Shown in pieces: positions 12,421 to 25,409 of a DNA stretch of 64,000 nucleotides. The notes under the pieces are model-generated. The model searched no databases. It saw nothing but the letters and a program-made list of their open reading frames with translations, and was not told the origin of the DNA. Source of the DNA: Sympetrum striolatum (taxonomy: Eukaryota > Arthropoda > Insecta > Odonata > Libellulidae); contig OX388345.1 of NCBI GenBank assembly GCA_947579665.1, positions 64,099,454 to 64,163,453 of the forward strand, read 5' to 3'. The translations under genes were made by a program, and so were the position numbers. How positions within the stretch are numbered: the first letter of the stretch is position 1; each line of letters opens with the position of its first letter.

Positions 12421-14719
12421 AAGACTGCTTAGCTTATAGGGTGCATAGCAACAAATATTCATGAATCTCTAATTATGTGCACCAGGATTAAAATTATACG
12501 TTTCCTGCTGCAGATGATGGTGAATAAAATTATTTCCCATTTATTTAGGAGTTTCTATACAGTATTGACTCCTGGGTGACACCCAGAAAAAGAAGAAAGA
12601 ATTACTTATCAATGCAACAAAAATTCAGTATCTCTAGAGAATGAAAAAATGAAAATACTTTTCATTGCATTATACTTACATAGTATAAATTGCTTTGCAC
12701 TTCATTATATCGATATAATTACCGTTTTTCTCAAACACTGACCAAAAACCTATTCCTTATGACCTATCTCCAGTTTCAACCATAGGTCTACTATAAATAC
12801 AACCATATTGTTTTAAATCAAGCTTGAACGGTCTTAAGATGAATTTTTATGACAAAGAATCGATTATGATACAGCAGCAGTTTATTATAAAGGGAAATTA
12901 ATAGCAAATAGTTAATTTCAATGTCACTCTAATGCGAATAATACCTTCTGTTGGTTTAATTAGAACTATCTGTTTTGAAACTGTTCTAAATGATTCCTTA
13001 TCGGAATAGAAACTCACAGAAACTTAGATTTTACATAAGCATGATAAATAGAGAATCTCTAGCGTCTTATATATGAGACAAGTCGTTATAAAAATTATAT
13101 TAGCAGAGTCTGATGAAAACAAAATGTTCCTCTAAAATCTACATTGTGCCTACATGCATATATTTTATCACTCGGAAAAAATAACACATTAAATATTATT
13201 TAAATTTTACTGAAATTCTGTACTTAAAGAAAGGCAATCAGATAATTATTATTTCCCAGCAAAGTTAATGCTTTGAATTCGGAAAGTATAGAACTGAATT
13301 ATTCTCCATTTCGTGTTCAAAATCGATATCTCGTCCGCTCAGAATATAATTTCGGGACAACTGTATTTGAAGCTCGGCTCACTGAATCTATCTTAATCAT
13401 GAAGAAGGGACCTGAAATGGCGTCCGACGAATATCAAAGCAATTCCAAACTAAAGACTGTCGGAATCATTCATCCGTCGTGTTTTTCGCTTGCGTAGCCA
13501 AAGGCAAGGGAATAAAGGGACGCAGTCTTCCTCAACATCGCGTGACCTCCATATTGGTTTTAAAGTCATTGTCCTCCTTTTTGGGTGGCGTTTGGAAAAT
13601 ATTCTACGACAGTTCAGTCCATGGATATGAAATTGATTCAGCTGAGATAGCTTATTCAAGTAATAGAAACAATTTACGCGATATTTTGCAAACCATTTAT
13701 TCTCATAATTCACACCAACGATTATTAAACGTTTATAATGTAAATATATTCTTTTAGTGTATTGCGATATATTAGGCAACATATTCGGTAGATCGACAAA
13801 ACACGAAGCAAGACGAACAGTCAAAATACTAAAACTAACATTATTTACAATACTACAATTATTATGAATACAATGCTTATATACGAATTTTGTGATCAAC
13901 TAGTAATTCATTTCTGTACTTAAGGGAAAATTCACTTCAATTCCTTATGCGATCATTGATTGGAATAAATTCTGATGTCTAATACTCTTTTACCTCTAGT
14001 TTTAACAGTTTTTGGTTTTCAGGGTAAATTTAAATCCAAAAAACAACCTGCGAATATATCGAATGCCTAAAGCAGTTTTTTATATAGATAAATTAGAAAA
14101 ATAATCCAAATTCCGAAGATGCTTACTTTCATCAGACATAGATGAGAGGCTAAATGAACCATAGCTTGAATTTCCGTACATTTTTATGTGTGAGAATTAA
14201 TTTATGATCTTCAAAGACATTTGATCGTTTGATCACCTTAATACCTTGAGAAAATATTTACCATAATGCATCCATTTACCATAATCCATCCATTAACAGA
14301 ATCATAATCGTAACATAATCTAATACGATTCCGAACACCATGAGGGAAAAAAATAAGATCGAGTGTTACCATATCAAACAGTATTTATTGGACAACCACC
14401 TCGATTACTGGCACATAATCATTCAGTTTCATAGTTTCAATTTCATTCTCATCTAAAGAGTGAATCATACATAATATAAACAGGTCAATCTAGAATTTCA
14501 TAATCATTTCTTTGTCAGGCAATTCGTAAGATATCTAGAAGGTAAAGGAAGCTGCTTATCAGCTATTTCTGTCTTTCTATGCAAAGAAACGAACTGAGCT
14601 TCCATCAGTACGTAATACAGTCTTCTTCAAGGGGAAGGTAACCAGCTCTAATAAGATCGTGTTCGAATGAGTTTGGTGGCATTCTCACATAGATTAATAA
14701 AGCTAAAGGCGAAGAGTAT
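12421..14719. other. AT-rich non-coding DNA
   Basis: A 149-codon minus frame (13450-13899) is present but has no recognised motif and overlaps a plus-strand frame. A short direct repeat (ATAATGCATCCATTTACC then ATAATCCATCCATTAAC) lies at about 14272-14307. Confidence 0.4.
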
Positions 14720-14995
14720 TTGAATGTGATAAATGGGATCGAAAGGGGTGGTGCATGGGAAGAAAGCGAAGGAGGAGGGAAGCGGGGAGAGAGAGTGTGG
14801 GGGGCGTGGCTTCCTTGCGTCATCGGGGCCCACAGAGCACGTGACCAGCATCTCTACGATCCCCCTCTCCCGGCTTCCCTTACGCCACTCCCTCTTCCCT
14901 CGAACCCTTAACGACGGTTCGCCCTCCGCCATCTCCTCCCCCGCTTCTCCCTTCATATACGCTTCTTTCCTTCCCTTCCTCTTTCATCCATTCCA
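14720..14995. other. GC-rich island, purine-rich then pyrimidine-rich
   Basis: The first half of the plus strand is G/A-rich and the second half C/T-rich, so the island is roughly self-complementary in composition. Overlapping frames on both strands are shadows of this bias. Confidence 0.35.
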
Positions 14996-17020
14996 TTCTA
15001 TCTTCAATTCTCTCTATTTACAACAATATTTTCAGTAGTTCTCCCTGAAACCTACCGGATCCATCTCATGCATGCCCAGGATATTATGATCAGGTGTTCA
15101 GGGGGTATGCGATGAGGAAGCGATCGTGAGAGCGATGTTTTGATTTTCATTCCCCATCCATCGTGTTTCAATGAAGCAAGAAGGCTTATCGCGTAGGCCT
15201 CTCTGTATGATTTTGACATAGACTCTGTCTTTAACTGAGCTTACTTACTTCTATAGCTGACAACTGGCCCTGTTAGACTGGAATCATTGACGAATTCAAG
15301 CAAACAAATACGCATACGAGTAGAAACATCCGGAATAGTTTTCCAGATCAATATTTCTTTTTAATAACCGTATTATTACTTGCTATTTTTTCGTTAATTT
15401 TTTAATAAGTAATAGTAAACCAATAGGAATCGCTCCATTCAAATATGAGCTGCAAATACAACTTCCATCGTAAGATAATTATAACATTCATAAATACAAA
15501 TAAACGTCCCTTCAGCCGCATATAACCTACCTCAATTAGTTTCATCGGTAAAGGGCACATTAAACGTATTTCGCAGAAAGAAAGGCCCTTAAAATATCAG
15601 CTTTAGACATATCCATATTATACGTGCAATCGATCGTAAAGAAATTACAAATTACCAATCAATGTACTTCCAGGACATTACCGTGAAAGTAAATTCTTTG
15701 GGTAGGGAAAAGCGCGGTCTCTCTTTTTTGAATTTTCTAAAACAGTCATAGTCTTAGAGACATGAAATTAATTATATCGTTATCGTATATAATGCTTTAG
15801 TTACCATTCATTTCATTACTCTCTTTGGATACTAAGTTAATAATAAATGTGAAAAAGTCGTTTCAGATCATTATAATGATGATATTCCGATTACACACGC
15901 ATATATCTATCAAATATACAAATATCCATTATGTTATAACCTAATCTTTTCATACACTAATATCATATTTTTATATTAATCATATACCAATATTAACCAT
16001 TATTAATATCTATACTTATCACTCTCATGAACTATGTCAGATTAAATAAAATAATTTGAAAGATCTATACCACTGAAGGGGGAAAAAGAGGGGATATTAA
16101 ATGAAAATCGAGTACGGGGAGTGACCGAAAAACACGAAAAATATTTATCCTCAAAGTGCATGGATGAACAAAGAGACCCTGAATCGGAGAATGCAAGCTA
16201 AATGTGTTTAACCCTCTATAGAGCTATTTGCCTGACAAATATACTGTCCTTTGTGTTTCAGATATGCTTTGTGTTTCGGTGTCTATGACGCGCTGTGTTG
16301 ATGGTTTTTCTTTCGCTCATATAACAACCAAAGCTTTTGTAGTCCAGATAAAATCGTTTTTAAATTGCGTGAATAAAATGTAATTGAAAAAAATTGAAAA
16401 ATTAAATATAAGCTAACGCTCACATTTAAATTAAAAATCGATTTCATTAAAGGGGAAATGTGAAATAAAGAATTTTCGTTGCAACACATACTTGAAACAA
16501 AGTGGTGGTTGTATAAAGCCAAACTTCTCTTTTCCACGTAGCATATATTTTGAAGGAAATCACTGAGAAATCTTTAACATTTCCACAGAAGTGTAAAATA
16601 ACTCTGCTATCTATCTTAATTCCAATTAAGTGTAACTGTATCATAAAATAATTGTTAACGTACTTGCGAATAAACTTTGCTTAGAATTTTCTTTCTCAAA
16701 CTTTATGGTATTATATCTGCGATGTATGAAAGTCTTTTCACCAGATATTTTTACATTTAGAATGTTTTCAAACATTAAGAAACGCCCCAAACGAACTTAC
16801 TATTGTAATGAAACTAACTAGAAAAAGTGTAATTTTTCTAGATTATATCCATTACGGATTTCCACAGTCTTTGCCTTTTTCAGCCAAATTAGGGGAGACA
16901 TGTGGGTATCAGATGTGGGTATTCGTATCAGATGCAAAATCTTGAAACATATGTATACATATCGAGCTTTAACCGCATTTATTGATACCACCACCTCTTT
17001 AATGCGTAATTATAATAACG
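14996..17020. other. AT-rich non-coding DNA
   Basis: No feature recognised. Confidence 0.5.
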
Positions 17021-17027
17021 TACTAAT

Positions 17028-17115
17028 ACTAAGCAGTTGGAAGATCCAGGTTCTAGGCTCAACTAGATCAGATGTTTTCTCAGTCTCCTTTTTGCTTAGC
17101 CTACATCAGACAGGT
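17028..17115 (+). repeat. Possible SINE fragment
   Basis: A B-box-like GGTTCTAGGCT at 17049-17059 and the following TGTTTTCTCAGTCTCC stretch resemble the element at 47715-47846 (GGTTCTATC followed by TGTTTTGC). The match is short and diverged. Confidence 0.3.
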
Positions 17116-17209
17116 TAGTGACGTGCAGTTTGAAGGCGTTTTAAAGCAAATTTGCTTTCAATTCTCGCCTCTTTTAATTCAAACAGTTAGCAATATTAAC
17201 TTCCGATGA

Positions 17210-17700
17210 TATTAAATCCCCTCCGTGTTCCTTCTTCCACTTTCCACGCCTCCTTTCACTTCCTCCCTTTTCTCGAATCCATCCACTCACCGTTTCCCCT
17301 CCCACGTGACGCTTATCGCTGCTTAATATGTTAATAATAAATGCGCTCCCTTTTCAAAGCAAAGATTTGTTTCTCCAATGGAGCTCCCGCTCCTTGCGGT
17401 TTCCGAATGGGATCTTCAGTAGAGAATGCGATTATGGAATACGCTCCCAGTTGCTTTATCAATCCCCCATCGACAATGAAACCAGAAACAACCCGATGCG
17501 GAGTTACCTGCGTAGATTTTCGTTTCATCATCCCCAGCTATTTCCCATTAGTGTTCGGATAGATGTCGGATTGGCAAGACGGGAAAAACACCAATCAGGA
17601 AGATCCTTCTTCTCTTTTCTCATTCAGAGAATACGTGCGATGCTGCATTTTCAATTTCGGATATCTTTAGGCACCGATAAATAGCTTTCTCGTGATTTTT
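17210..17700. other. Intermediate-GC segment with overlapping open frames
   Basis: Frames of 118 and 73 codons (plus) and 66 codons (minus) overlap in different phases. None has a recognised motif. Probably non-coding. Confidence 0.3.
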
Positions 17701-18383
17701 GTCCTCTCTCTCGTCTTCTTAGCCTCCCGTTATTTCTGAAACTTTTCTTTTCTCTTCATAAAGAGAATCCTACAGTTCGTCGTTTCCTCGTGGAGTGACT
17801 GCGTAAAATATGTAGCTACCGTATATTGATAAGATAAGATGTTCTCAAACGTCGAATATAATGCTCATAATAAAGAAATCTCAATGAAATTTTTAACGAC
17901 AAAAAGAGCAGAGTTGTAGAGGATTTCCTTGTAATCCTCGGGTCAACATTAAAGTTCCTACCACGATATTTTTAATCTGATATTTTAATTGCTAAACTTG
18001 GATCTACTTCTGTGGGCCGCGCGATCAGACATCCACTTATCATCTCAATCACATAATTTTCTTTGACTTGCCAAATTTGAGCTATGCATACCTGACGGTT
18101 ATTTAAATCTTATTTTTTCTTATTCAGTACTAGAATTGCTCCGGTGAAATGAAATTCGTGCTGATTGTTTTTTTTTCAGCATAAGATTATATTTTTTTGT
18201 GAAAATCCCTTTGAAAGCCAAGTATGTTCATTTCTATTACCTTTAAAAGAACATGATTGACGTCTATCTACATTATGCCTTGCATTTAAAACTCAGACAA
18301 TATATAATTCATAAATAACTCCTCTTTAACTAGAAAGTATTCAATTCTGCTCTCACAATACTAATTAATGATAAACAACCTAA

Positions 18384-18647
18384 TTAATAATACCGAATTT
18401 TTACTTCATTGTATATAAATGATTTAGCGCACAAACTAGTTTGTGACACAGTGAAATCGGATTTCTGCATAGGATAGTCAACGAGCAATCTTTCTCCGTA
18501 GAGTGTGGCGTTACGAATAAAGAGCATAATTTGTGCAAGGGTAAAACTATTCAGTCCTTTTCTAAGACGTTCTTCGATAGAACCTTTCGTTAAAATATTT
18601 CTTTTGTCTGGCGTTATTTTAAAACGATAGTGACTGCTCGTCACCAT
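18384..18647 (-). other. Open frame with protein-like composition, unrecognised
   Basis: An ATG at 18647 opens a minus-strand frame of 87 codons (MVTSSHYRFKITPDKRN...). It has balanced charged and hydrophobic residues and no low-complexity bias. No domain is recognised, and no splice context or neighbour supports it. Chance is still the likelier explanation. Confidence 0.12.
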
Positions 18648-18824
18648 CGACAAACACAGAAAATTCTGTTTTAATCTATCTTTTACTAAAAGCTCTACTT
18701 TTACTTGATTTGAAAAAATACTTCATGAATTAATTTCTTAATTAATTTCTCATAATAACCAATTCAACCACGAAAATACTTAAAAGTAAGAAACGTTGGA
18801 TATGAGTACTCGGGTGAGCAATGA

Positions 18825-18883
18825 TAATAAAACGACTTTATTTAAAGGCAAAATTGAGACAGGTATCATCTTACATATAACCC
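18825..18883 (+). repeat. Dispersed repeat fragment (SINE tail-like), copy 1
   Basis: AATAAAAC, then TTTATT, GGC-AAATTGAGA, then a run ending near TAACCC matches 24662-24719 at roughly two thirds identity. The last part also resembles 47811-47846. Confidence 0.45.
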
Positions 18884-18889
18884 TAATAC

Positions 18890-19440
18890 CGTAACAACGT
18901 AGGTAATGCTGAGTGTTTGCACACGGGTTAAGTACGACTCAATTTCCACCGCGAACGTTTTCACTCCACGAAGTGAAAGCTTCCTCATGTGTCCATCCCC
19001 AGTTTTAACCAAACCCAGGCTGAGCTTAAAGCCGAGCTTCGGAGACTCCGTTTAAATAAAACAAACATTCGGCGGTTACAGAAATAACGGCGGATAATGA
19101 TGGCACATTAGCCAACAAATCGAGCCCATGATAGCGACCGATCGCCTCTAATATTTGAACTAACTGGCTTATTAATATTAATTCTGGCGGATGAGAGGTG
19201 GACACACATCGGAAAAAGCCTGAAACTCGTCCACATCTGCAGCGAAATCTAACGTAAAGGGTACGCCAACACGGCTGATAAATACAAAAACACGGAAGGC
19301 GATAACCAGAAAACAAACGTACCGAAACGTCGTGATTTACCGATTCCAGCCCTTGGGCAAATTGTGAGTTGAATAATGAAAATGAAAGACACAGATTTGA
19401 TCTTTCGTACGACGTTTTTCGTTGGCACCATCAGGGAATT
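18890..19440. other. Intermediate-GC segment, no gene recognised
   Basis: Minus-strand frames (96 and 60 codons) overlap in different phases and have no recognised motif. Confidence 0.3.
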
Positions 19441-19563
19441 GCTCGCCTGTTAGTTAACCATTTCAAATCAAACCTCTAGAGGATTAAAAAAATATTCTTT
19501 ATCTTCACCATTACGACCGTTCACGAAGATATTCCTTACCAAATTAAATTTTAATTTACTTCT

Positions 19564-19786
19564 GCATATTTACTCTGCAAGCCGACATAATACTAGGAGT
19601 AGAAATTGTTCAGATAAGTGCACATTTAAATCTTTGGTGGTGTAGAAAGTTTTCGCCATTTATTTTCGCTAATATGGCCTGCAAGGAAGTGACGCTTTGT
19701 CACATTGAATTTTTATTTGCATCAACGTATTTAACCTGCAAGCTGACTTGATGATATGAATAGAAATTGCACACTTAAGTGCATAT
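19564..19786 (+). repeat. Diverged duplication, two about 65-bp units 155 bp apart
   Basis: 19564-19626 and 19719-19786 share GCAT...TATTTA(C)...CTGCAAGC(C/T)GAC, then ATA(G)...GAATAGAAATTG/GAGTAGAAATTG, then (A)TAAGTGCA(C/T)AT. Same orientation. Confidence 0.6.
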
Positions 19787-19991
19787 ATTGATCAAATGAT
19801 TAATAATTGTAAGAAAGGTATAGTTTTAATAGTATTCAATAAGGAGGGACCAGAATGAATGTAATTTTTCGGCATCATTCAAACTTAACATAAAGCATTA
19901 TCACAACTCAGTAGCTTTCATAAAATCACATAAATTAACGAGACCGCGACAGAAGTAGATACTATGAATTTCGTGAATGTGAAGATTGATT

Positions 19992-20061
19992 GAATCAAAC
20001 GCAATCTTACTGTATCCACAGTATACATAAACTGTGGACATAGTCTGATTGTGTTTAATTC
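19992..20061. repeat. Imperfect hairpin, 30-nt arms, 10-nt loop
   Basis: Arms 19992-20021 and 20032-20061 pair at 24 of 30 positions, with some mismatches becoming G-U pairs in RNA. The size fits a pre-miRNA or a MITE core. No known microRNA is recognised. Confidence 0.65.
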
Positions 20062-20269
20062 TACTAATTATGGATGTTCCATCATATATCGTCGGAATTG
20101 ATTAACTTAATGTAGAAAATTAGGATTAGAATTTCGCTACGTATCAGAATTAAAGAATAGTGATTTATCTGACAACAAATCTAGGAATATTAAGGGATAT
20201 CTCGATTATTGCTTACCATTTCTAAACACCTATTCTTAGGTCCCCAATAACTGGGCGCCGAACATATGT

Positions 20270-20794
20270 TCATACGAGTAAGGCGAAAAACGATCGGCAC
20301 GGAAAGAAACGGGCGTGAAGGAATGGAAGATATTGCCACGGGTGTGCACATACGGTAGTGAGATAAATTGGAAGAGGGAGGGAAAGGGAAATAGGGAAAT
20401 AGTATCGGAGAAGAAGGTCTAGGAAATGAAGATAGGAGGAGATGGACGTGGAGATGTCAAAAAGGAAGGAGAGAGGAGAAGCGAGCGAGGGGAAGAGGGG
20501 AGAGGCGAGATCAATACAAGGCATGACCCAGGCTGCCTGGGCGAGGAACGCGGATGCAAAGCGTAGTAAAAGAGTGTCGGAAAGGGTTGAGAGAAGAGGA
20601 AATTGTGAGTCACACGAGAGGGAAAGGGAATCGGAGACGGATTGAGGAAGCGTGGATGGAACGGAAACGAACGGGGGTTTAATGAAGAAATGTATATGAG
20701 AGAGAAAGTAGGCGATAAATGAACGATCGCGCTCATGTAACATGCACGCAGAAATATGTAGACATCTATAAAGGCATGTATGAGTATGTTTCAT
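20270..20794. repeat. Polypurine (G/A-rich) tract on the plus strand
   Basis: About 500 bp is strongly purine-rich on the plus strand (for example GAAGAGGGAGGGAAAGGG near 20371). The 174-codon minus frame and the overlapping 105- and 67-codon frames are by-products of this bias (Ser/Leu/Pro/Phe or Arg/Glu/Gly only). Such tracts can form triplex DNA; nothing here shows a function. Confidence 0.6.
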
Positions 20795-20799
20795 ATCTC

Positions 20800-21920
20800 T
20801 TCTTGAAATCGGGATAAATACGGAACACTTAAACGAATGTATGTAATAAATATTTTCTATGAGGGATCCAATGTAAATAGTTTTAGCTGCTATCTAAAAG
20901 ATATGAACTATCTTTAATTTATCTTATATTTTCTCCCACAAGCAACAATTTATCGAAAAATAACAAAAGGGGACAAAATAATTATAACTGACAAAAATGC
21001 CACAGTGTTATAAACATGAAAAATTCAGAACTAAAAGCAGGGACCTTTAAGTTGATGAGGTTGTAATCAAGCCATCCCACCACTGAAGTTGAATTATTAT
21101 TTCATTATAAAAACATGACTATTATACGTAGAAAATATGCTCTATAATGCGCATTATCGCTCTGTTTAGCTTTATCTCATAAGATTCCGTCCGAACACTG
21201 AAAATATAACATCCCCTAAGAGATCCAAACATCAGGTTCAATTCCTCGTAAAACTGAATGGGTATTATCCCTAATGAAACGATTAAATTACGTATTGGAA
21301 GGAGTATGGAATTATATTGCAAATAAAACTTTCAAACTAAACCTCTACAAGTTTTCAGCACCTGAAGATGACTCTCTAGCTTTGAATTATGATCACTATA
21401 GAAATAGATGAGGAAATAAACAATAAAATAAATGATAACTTAATTCTGTACTACTATGACTACATAACTCTCCAACGAAGAGCGACTTAATCAATTTTTG
21501 AAAAAAAGGAGAGTAAATAGTGCAATGTAAAGACAATAAGAGAGATTAGAATGATATGCATAAAAAAGTAGTAAAAAATAGCATTACAGCGGTTGGGGTT
21601 AAACAGAAAGTCTCTCACTTCTACATTAGTTAAAATGATATCACTAACTTCCTAACCTCTTTTTTATAGTTAATTATAATCATTCCTTCCCTCAATAAGT
21701 TATTAGCTATAGATATCACGAAGTTATTTAGCACAAATCAACGAAATTTACAGAAAAAAACTTAAGATAAAAGTTATATGGGGCCTAATTATTCGTAAAT
21801 TTTTAATTAGTGCCATCTTGAGGAAAATAAGCTCTCCTTGAGATCACTTTATATGACACCATGTAACTTGGAAAATCTCTTCTGATTATTGTGATTACAA
21901 TATATACAGAAAGGAATAAA
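20800..21920. other. AT-rich non-coding DNA
   Basis: No feature recognised. Confidence 0.5.
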
Positions 21921-22190
21921 AGCAGGCATGCGAAGAGCTGTACGAATCTCTCGCTGTAGCAAATTAGAGCCAATTGCAAGCTGGGCGTCTGCGTGCCGGA
22001 AATTCGATGCGAACGCAAAACGAGCAGCGAAACCGTTTCATATGCGCAAAAAAGTCGGAGCGACGCCGAGAATAAATGGAAACGGATTTCGCACGCATCC
22101 CAGCCGAGAGAGAATGCGCTGTTTAATTTAAGGAGATGGCTTCACAGGGATTCGTTAATTACAAATATTAATTTCCCGAAATAGTGCGTC
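21921..22190. other. CpG-richer segment, no gene recognised
   Basis: Two overlapping plus-strand frames of 67 and 63 codons, one opening MRRAVRIS, lie here. I compared this with the expected MRR-containing first exon of acj6, and the rest does not match. Confidence 0.3.
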
Positions 22191-23060
22191 ATATAACGAC
22201 AAGATGTATTTTGCAGGCTAGATTATGGATGATGCTAACCTATCGAGTTTTCCTTTTATCTAAAAATATATCGTAACATCATTCATCCTGTTCGAATATG
22301 TACCATAGACATGTATCTGAATTTTTATGTCGATCATGCTTGTGTAACTAGCTCTTTAAAAATCACCATCAGAACCATCCCTATGAGCGTAAAAATAACT
22401 ATCGTCAGACACCTATTTAAACTACCATTACTTCCGTGTTGTCAGTTGGGTTGAGGATTGCCTGTTGTTAGCAAAAACTATACTGTATTTTAAATTAACT
22501 GTTATACTTCTTTTTATCGGCAAGGAATATTGACAGGCTAAAGGAGTAACTATCGATTTAATTTTTACGTAACTGAATGAATCCGCAAGTCAAGAGTGAA
22601 TTTCGACCTCTAATGAACCCTCATCAACAGTGATTATTAATTAGAGAAATGCACGATGTGTCGGCTAAGCGGTTTATTTGAATAAATACATAATACAAAT
22701 AAATTATAGCGCAAAACCAGTCTGATAATGTTCAGTGAGTGAGCGACAACCCTTTTAAAATGTCATGCGTTTGCTGCTGTCTAAGTATCTCTGCTCATAT
22801 GGTCTAATTCTTCGTATGTGGAATATTTTTCATTCGTTGTTTGGTTCAGGATGGATATAAATGTACCTTTCAATTACTTTCAACTCGATTCAAATCATTA
22901 CTATGATAATTTGAAAGTTACTTAAGTATGAATAATACTGAATGTAAATCTTAGTGAAGATATGTTCACTTACGCATACAATTTCTGCTGATAGAATCGT
23001 GTCTCAGTGACGTAACTAAAACCCAACTATCACCCTTCATCTTACCTAATAACCAACATG
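22191..23060. other. AT-rich non-coding DNA
   Basis: No feature recognised. Confidence 0.5.
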
Positions 23061-23065
23061 CCCTC

Positions 23066-23160
23066 TCTTAGGCTTTTGGTAGCTAATGGCGGAGGGTTTT
23101 GAGATTCAAACCAACCTCGGGGCTGAACACTTAACAGTCAGAGCTCATCCGATAAACCTA
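23066..23160 (-). repeat. tRNA-like SINE relic, copy 1 of a pair
   Basis: On the minus strand a B-box-like GGTTTGAATCTC (plus 23101-23112) is followed by CCCTCCGCCATTAGC and a stretch that ends CTAAGAG. The same 3' part is found on the minus strand at 45136-45170 (CCCTCCACCATTAGC ... TTAAGAG). Confidence 0.55.
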
Positions 23161-23339
23161 AGAAATCATCACCTCAACCCACGGAACATAAAGAGAACCT
23201 AAAGAGAAAAATTCAAATTCCATCATCCAGCCATTTCGAAGAGCGAACTCCCTAGGTATCCTCCCCTTTCCAATTAACCCTTCCACCCCATCCTCACTCA
23301 ACCATGTATTATAGGGACCAATGGTCATCCATCCATAAG

Positions 23340-23690
23340 CTCGTGAAAGTTGACCAATCAGGAAGGAATTAATTTGCACTCGTGCCCCTCTTCGCTCTCC
23401 CCTCCGAATTGGCGCGGCAAAGCCATATCTGCATATTCAAGGAAGGAGCGAAAATGGCGGAGGGGCAACAGGGGAGAGGACGGCGATGGAATACCGATAG
23501 CTGCCAGACTGCAGCGAAACACTCGGGGAAAAAGGGGAGACCACATTTTATTTCCACGGTAATTTCGCGAAGATTTATTTCCCATCCGAGCGCAGAATTA
23601 AACCGGCGAAATGTGGATTGCTGCATTTCCGTTGCGACGGGTGTTATATCACCTCTACGTTCCCAAGGAAGGATACTGGAGGAATAGGAA
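23340..23690. other. Intermediate-GC island
   Basis: At least six overlapping frames (62-101 codons) are open on both strands with no recognised product, as composition predicts. Confidence 0.35.
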
Positions 23691-23839
23691 AGATCCCTCT
23701 ATTTTTAAGATTCCGAGGAGAGTCTATTTCTGCGGTTCATTTCCCATGGTTATCGATGATTATAGTCTACTCCAAAGGAAGGAATGGTCGTCCGTTTCTA
23801 CTATAGAAATTAGAATTACAGACATGGAAGAATAATAGA

Positions 23840-25155
23840 AAAACTGTGACCAGATTTTTCTGGAACAATCATTAAAGTTCAATATTAATTTCTATCTCAT
23901 AAAATAAATCAGTAACATGAAAGTTCAAAAGGGATTGCAATCAATTATATGAAAATTGACTGACTAAACATGACTGATACAATTAGTTAATGATTTTAAT
24001 ACTAACTGAACTAAAAGCGATAATTCAACCCTTAACTCACCAAATACCATTTCCATGTATACGACCTAAAATTACCCTGCCATTCGGGAATTGGAAAAGG
24101 CACAACGAAATCCGATTCAGTTTGTAAAGAGTTACTACAATCCATCAATCAGAGTTATTCAGATGGTTCAGGACGCAGGACTCAATTCGGGATACATTTA
24201 CTTAATAAGCTCAGAGAAAGCACATTCTAAGAAGATGTAACGGATATAATGAGACCTCTCTCTTATATACGCTTCTGATACTGATATATTTCTTCCGCGT
24301 ACGATGCATGAAAGAAATTTATTAGGGAAGTAGAGTCATATTACTTGCACCACTGCCACATGCCGAAAGGCGGCTTGGAAGTTCTTTACACAGATATAGA
24401 CATAAAGTTTTTAACGAGTTATTACCAACAGAATGGCCATGAAAAACTTTTTCAATAAATTTTGACAATTTTTGGCAACTCATTACTGAAAATATCTCAA
24501 ATATCAATCTCGCGAATACAAATATCTTAGCATTCCAAAGCCGATTCTCGGTTTATTCTCCTGATAAAATTTCTTTTGGGGAATAGATAAGGATCGATTA
24601 ATTATAATAACATTATCAAAGTTAATGTATTTTGAAAGTCTTAGGCATTTCATAATCATAAAAATAAAACTTTATTCGGGCGAAATTGAGATTAAAAGTC
24701 TCCTCTTTCATCTAACCCATGAACGAATGCATTCAGTAAATTAGACCACAGACTCCGAATGTAAAAAATTTGCTGGTAAAATTAAGACATGACTCAAATA
24801 ACTCATCGAAATTTAAACTTAAAATAATACCAATGTTCAGTATTAATGTTAAAAAATTATTTTAATCGCAGCGCATTCAGAAACATTGCAAATGTTTGCA
24901 ACTTCTTATCACAATCCACCTAAATATAAATGGATATTCTACATACTTATTAATTAGTTTATATTCTAGGTAAGACTATTAAAAATTTTAACTATTCGTA
25001 ACAAATATCAAAATATCTCAGTCCTTAAACGGAAAAATCAATATTATCAAAAATAAATTTTGCAGAGGGGCAAAAATTCATAAGTAATGATACTATTTCT
25101 ATTTTTACACCTCTTCTCTTTCGATCATAACCATAGAGCTTAAAAATATTTTAAT
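23840..25155. other. AT-rich non-coding DNA with one repeat fragment
   Basis: It contains the repeat fragment at 24662-24719. Nothing else was recognised. Confidence 0.5.
24662..24719 (+). repeat. Dispersed repeat fragment (SINE tail-like), copy 2
   Basis: Partner of 18825-18883. The part GAGATTAAAAGTC...TCATCTAACCC also matches GACATTAAAAAGTCCCTCACTCATCTAACC at 47811-47843. Confidence 0.5.
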
Positions 25156-25407
25156 TTATATTAAAAATTCATTTTCAAAGCATGACAAGCTGGACACCTC
25201 AAGCTCTTGCACGAAATTGGCAAAACAATCAACGTAATTGTTCGGTGAACCGCATAACAAAAGTAATGAATTTCCTTTGAGATGCGTGTCCGTTGGATAT
25301 TTGAATCCAGACACCGTTCCGATGCGGAGGTGTGAATAGGCGTTGACGAAAAAGTCGCATTCGAGGGATTTCAATAAAAACAGTAATTTTCGATTACATA
25401 AGATTGC
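25156..25407 (-). other. Minus-strand open frame with protein-like composition, unrecognised
   Basis: An open frame of about 83 codons with no ATG at its head and a stop at each end. It reads ...SLECDFFVNAYSHLRIGTVS... and ends ELEVSSLSCFENEFLI. Codon third positions vary and base composition is richer in GC than the flanks. It could be a terminal exon or a gene relic. No clear acceptor and no family were recognised. Confidence 0.15.
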
Positions 25408-25409
25408 CT

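Noticed and set aside
15060..15080. TGC-ATG-CCC in frame near 15069 as the missing RRCMP part of acj6 exon 1
   Set aside because: The residues before it (TGSIS) do not match and no donor follows.
20270..20794. 174-codon minus-strand frame as a membrane protein
   Set aside because: Ser/Leu/Pro/Phe bias follows directly from the polypurine plus strand; two other frames are open as well.
21928..22131. MRRAVRIS frame as the missing MRR part of acj6 exon 1
   Set aside because: Only three residues agree; what follows is unlike Acj6 and there is no fitting donor.
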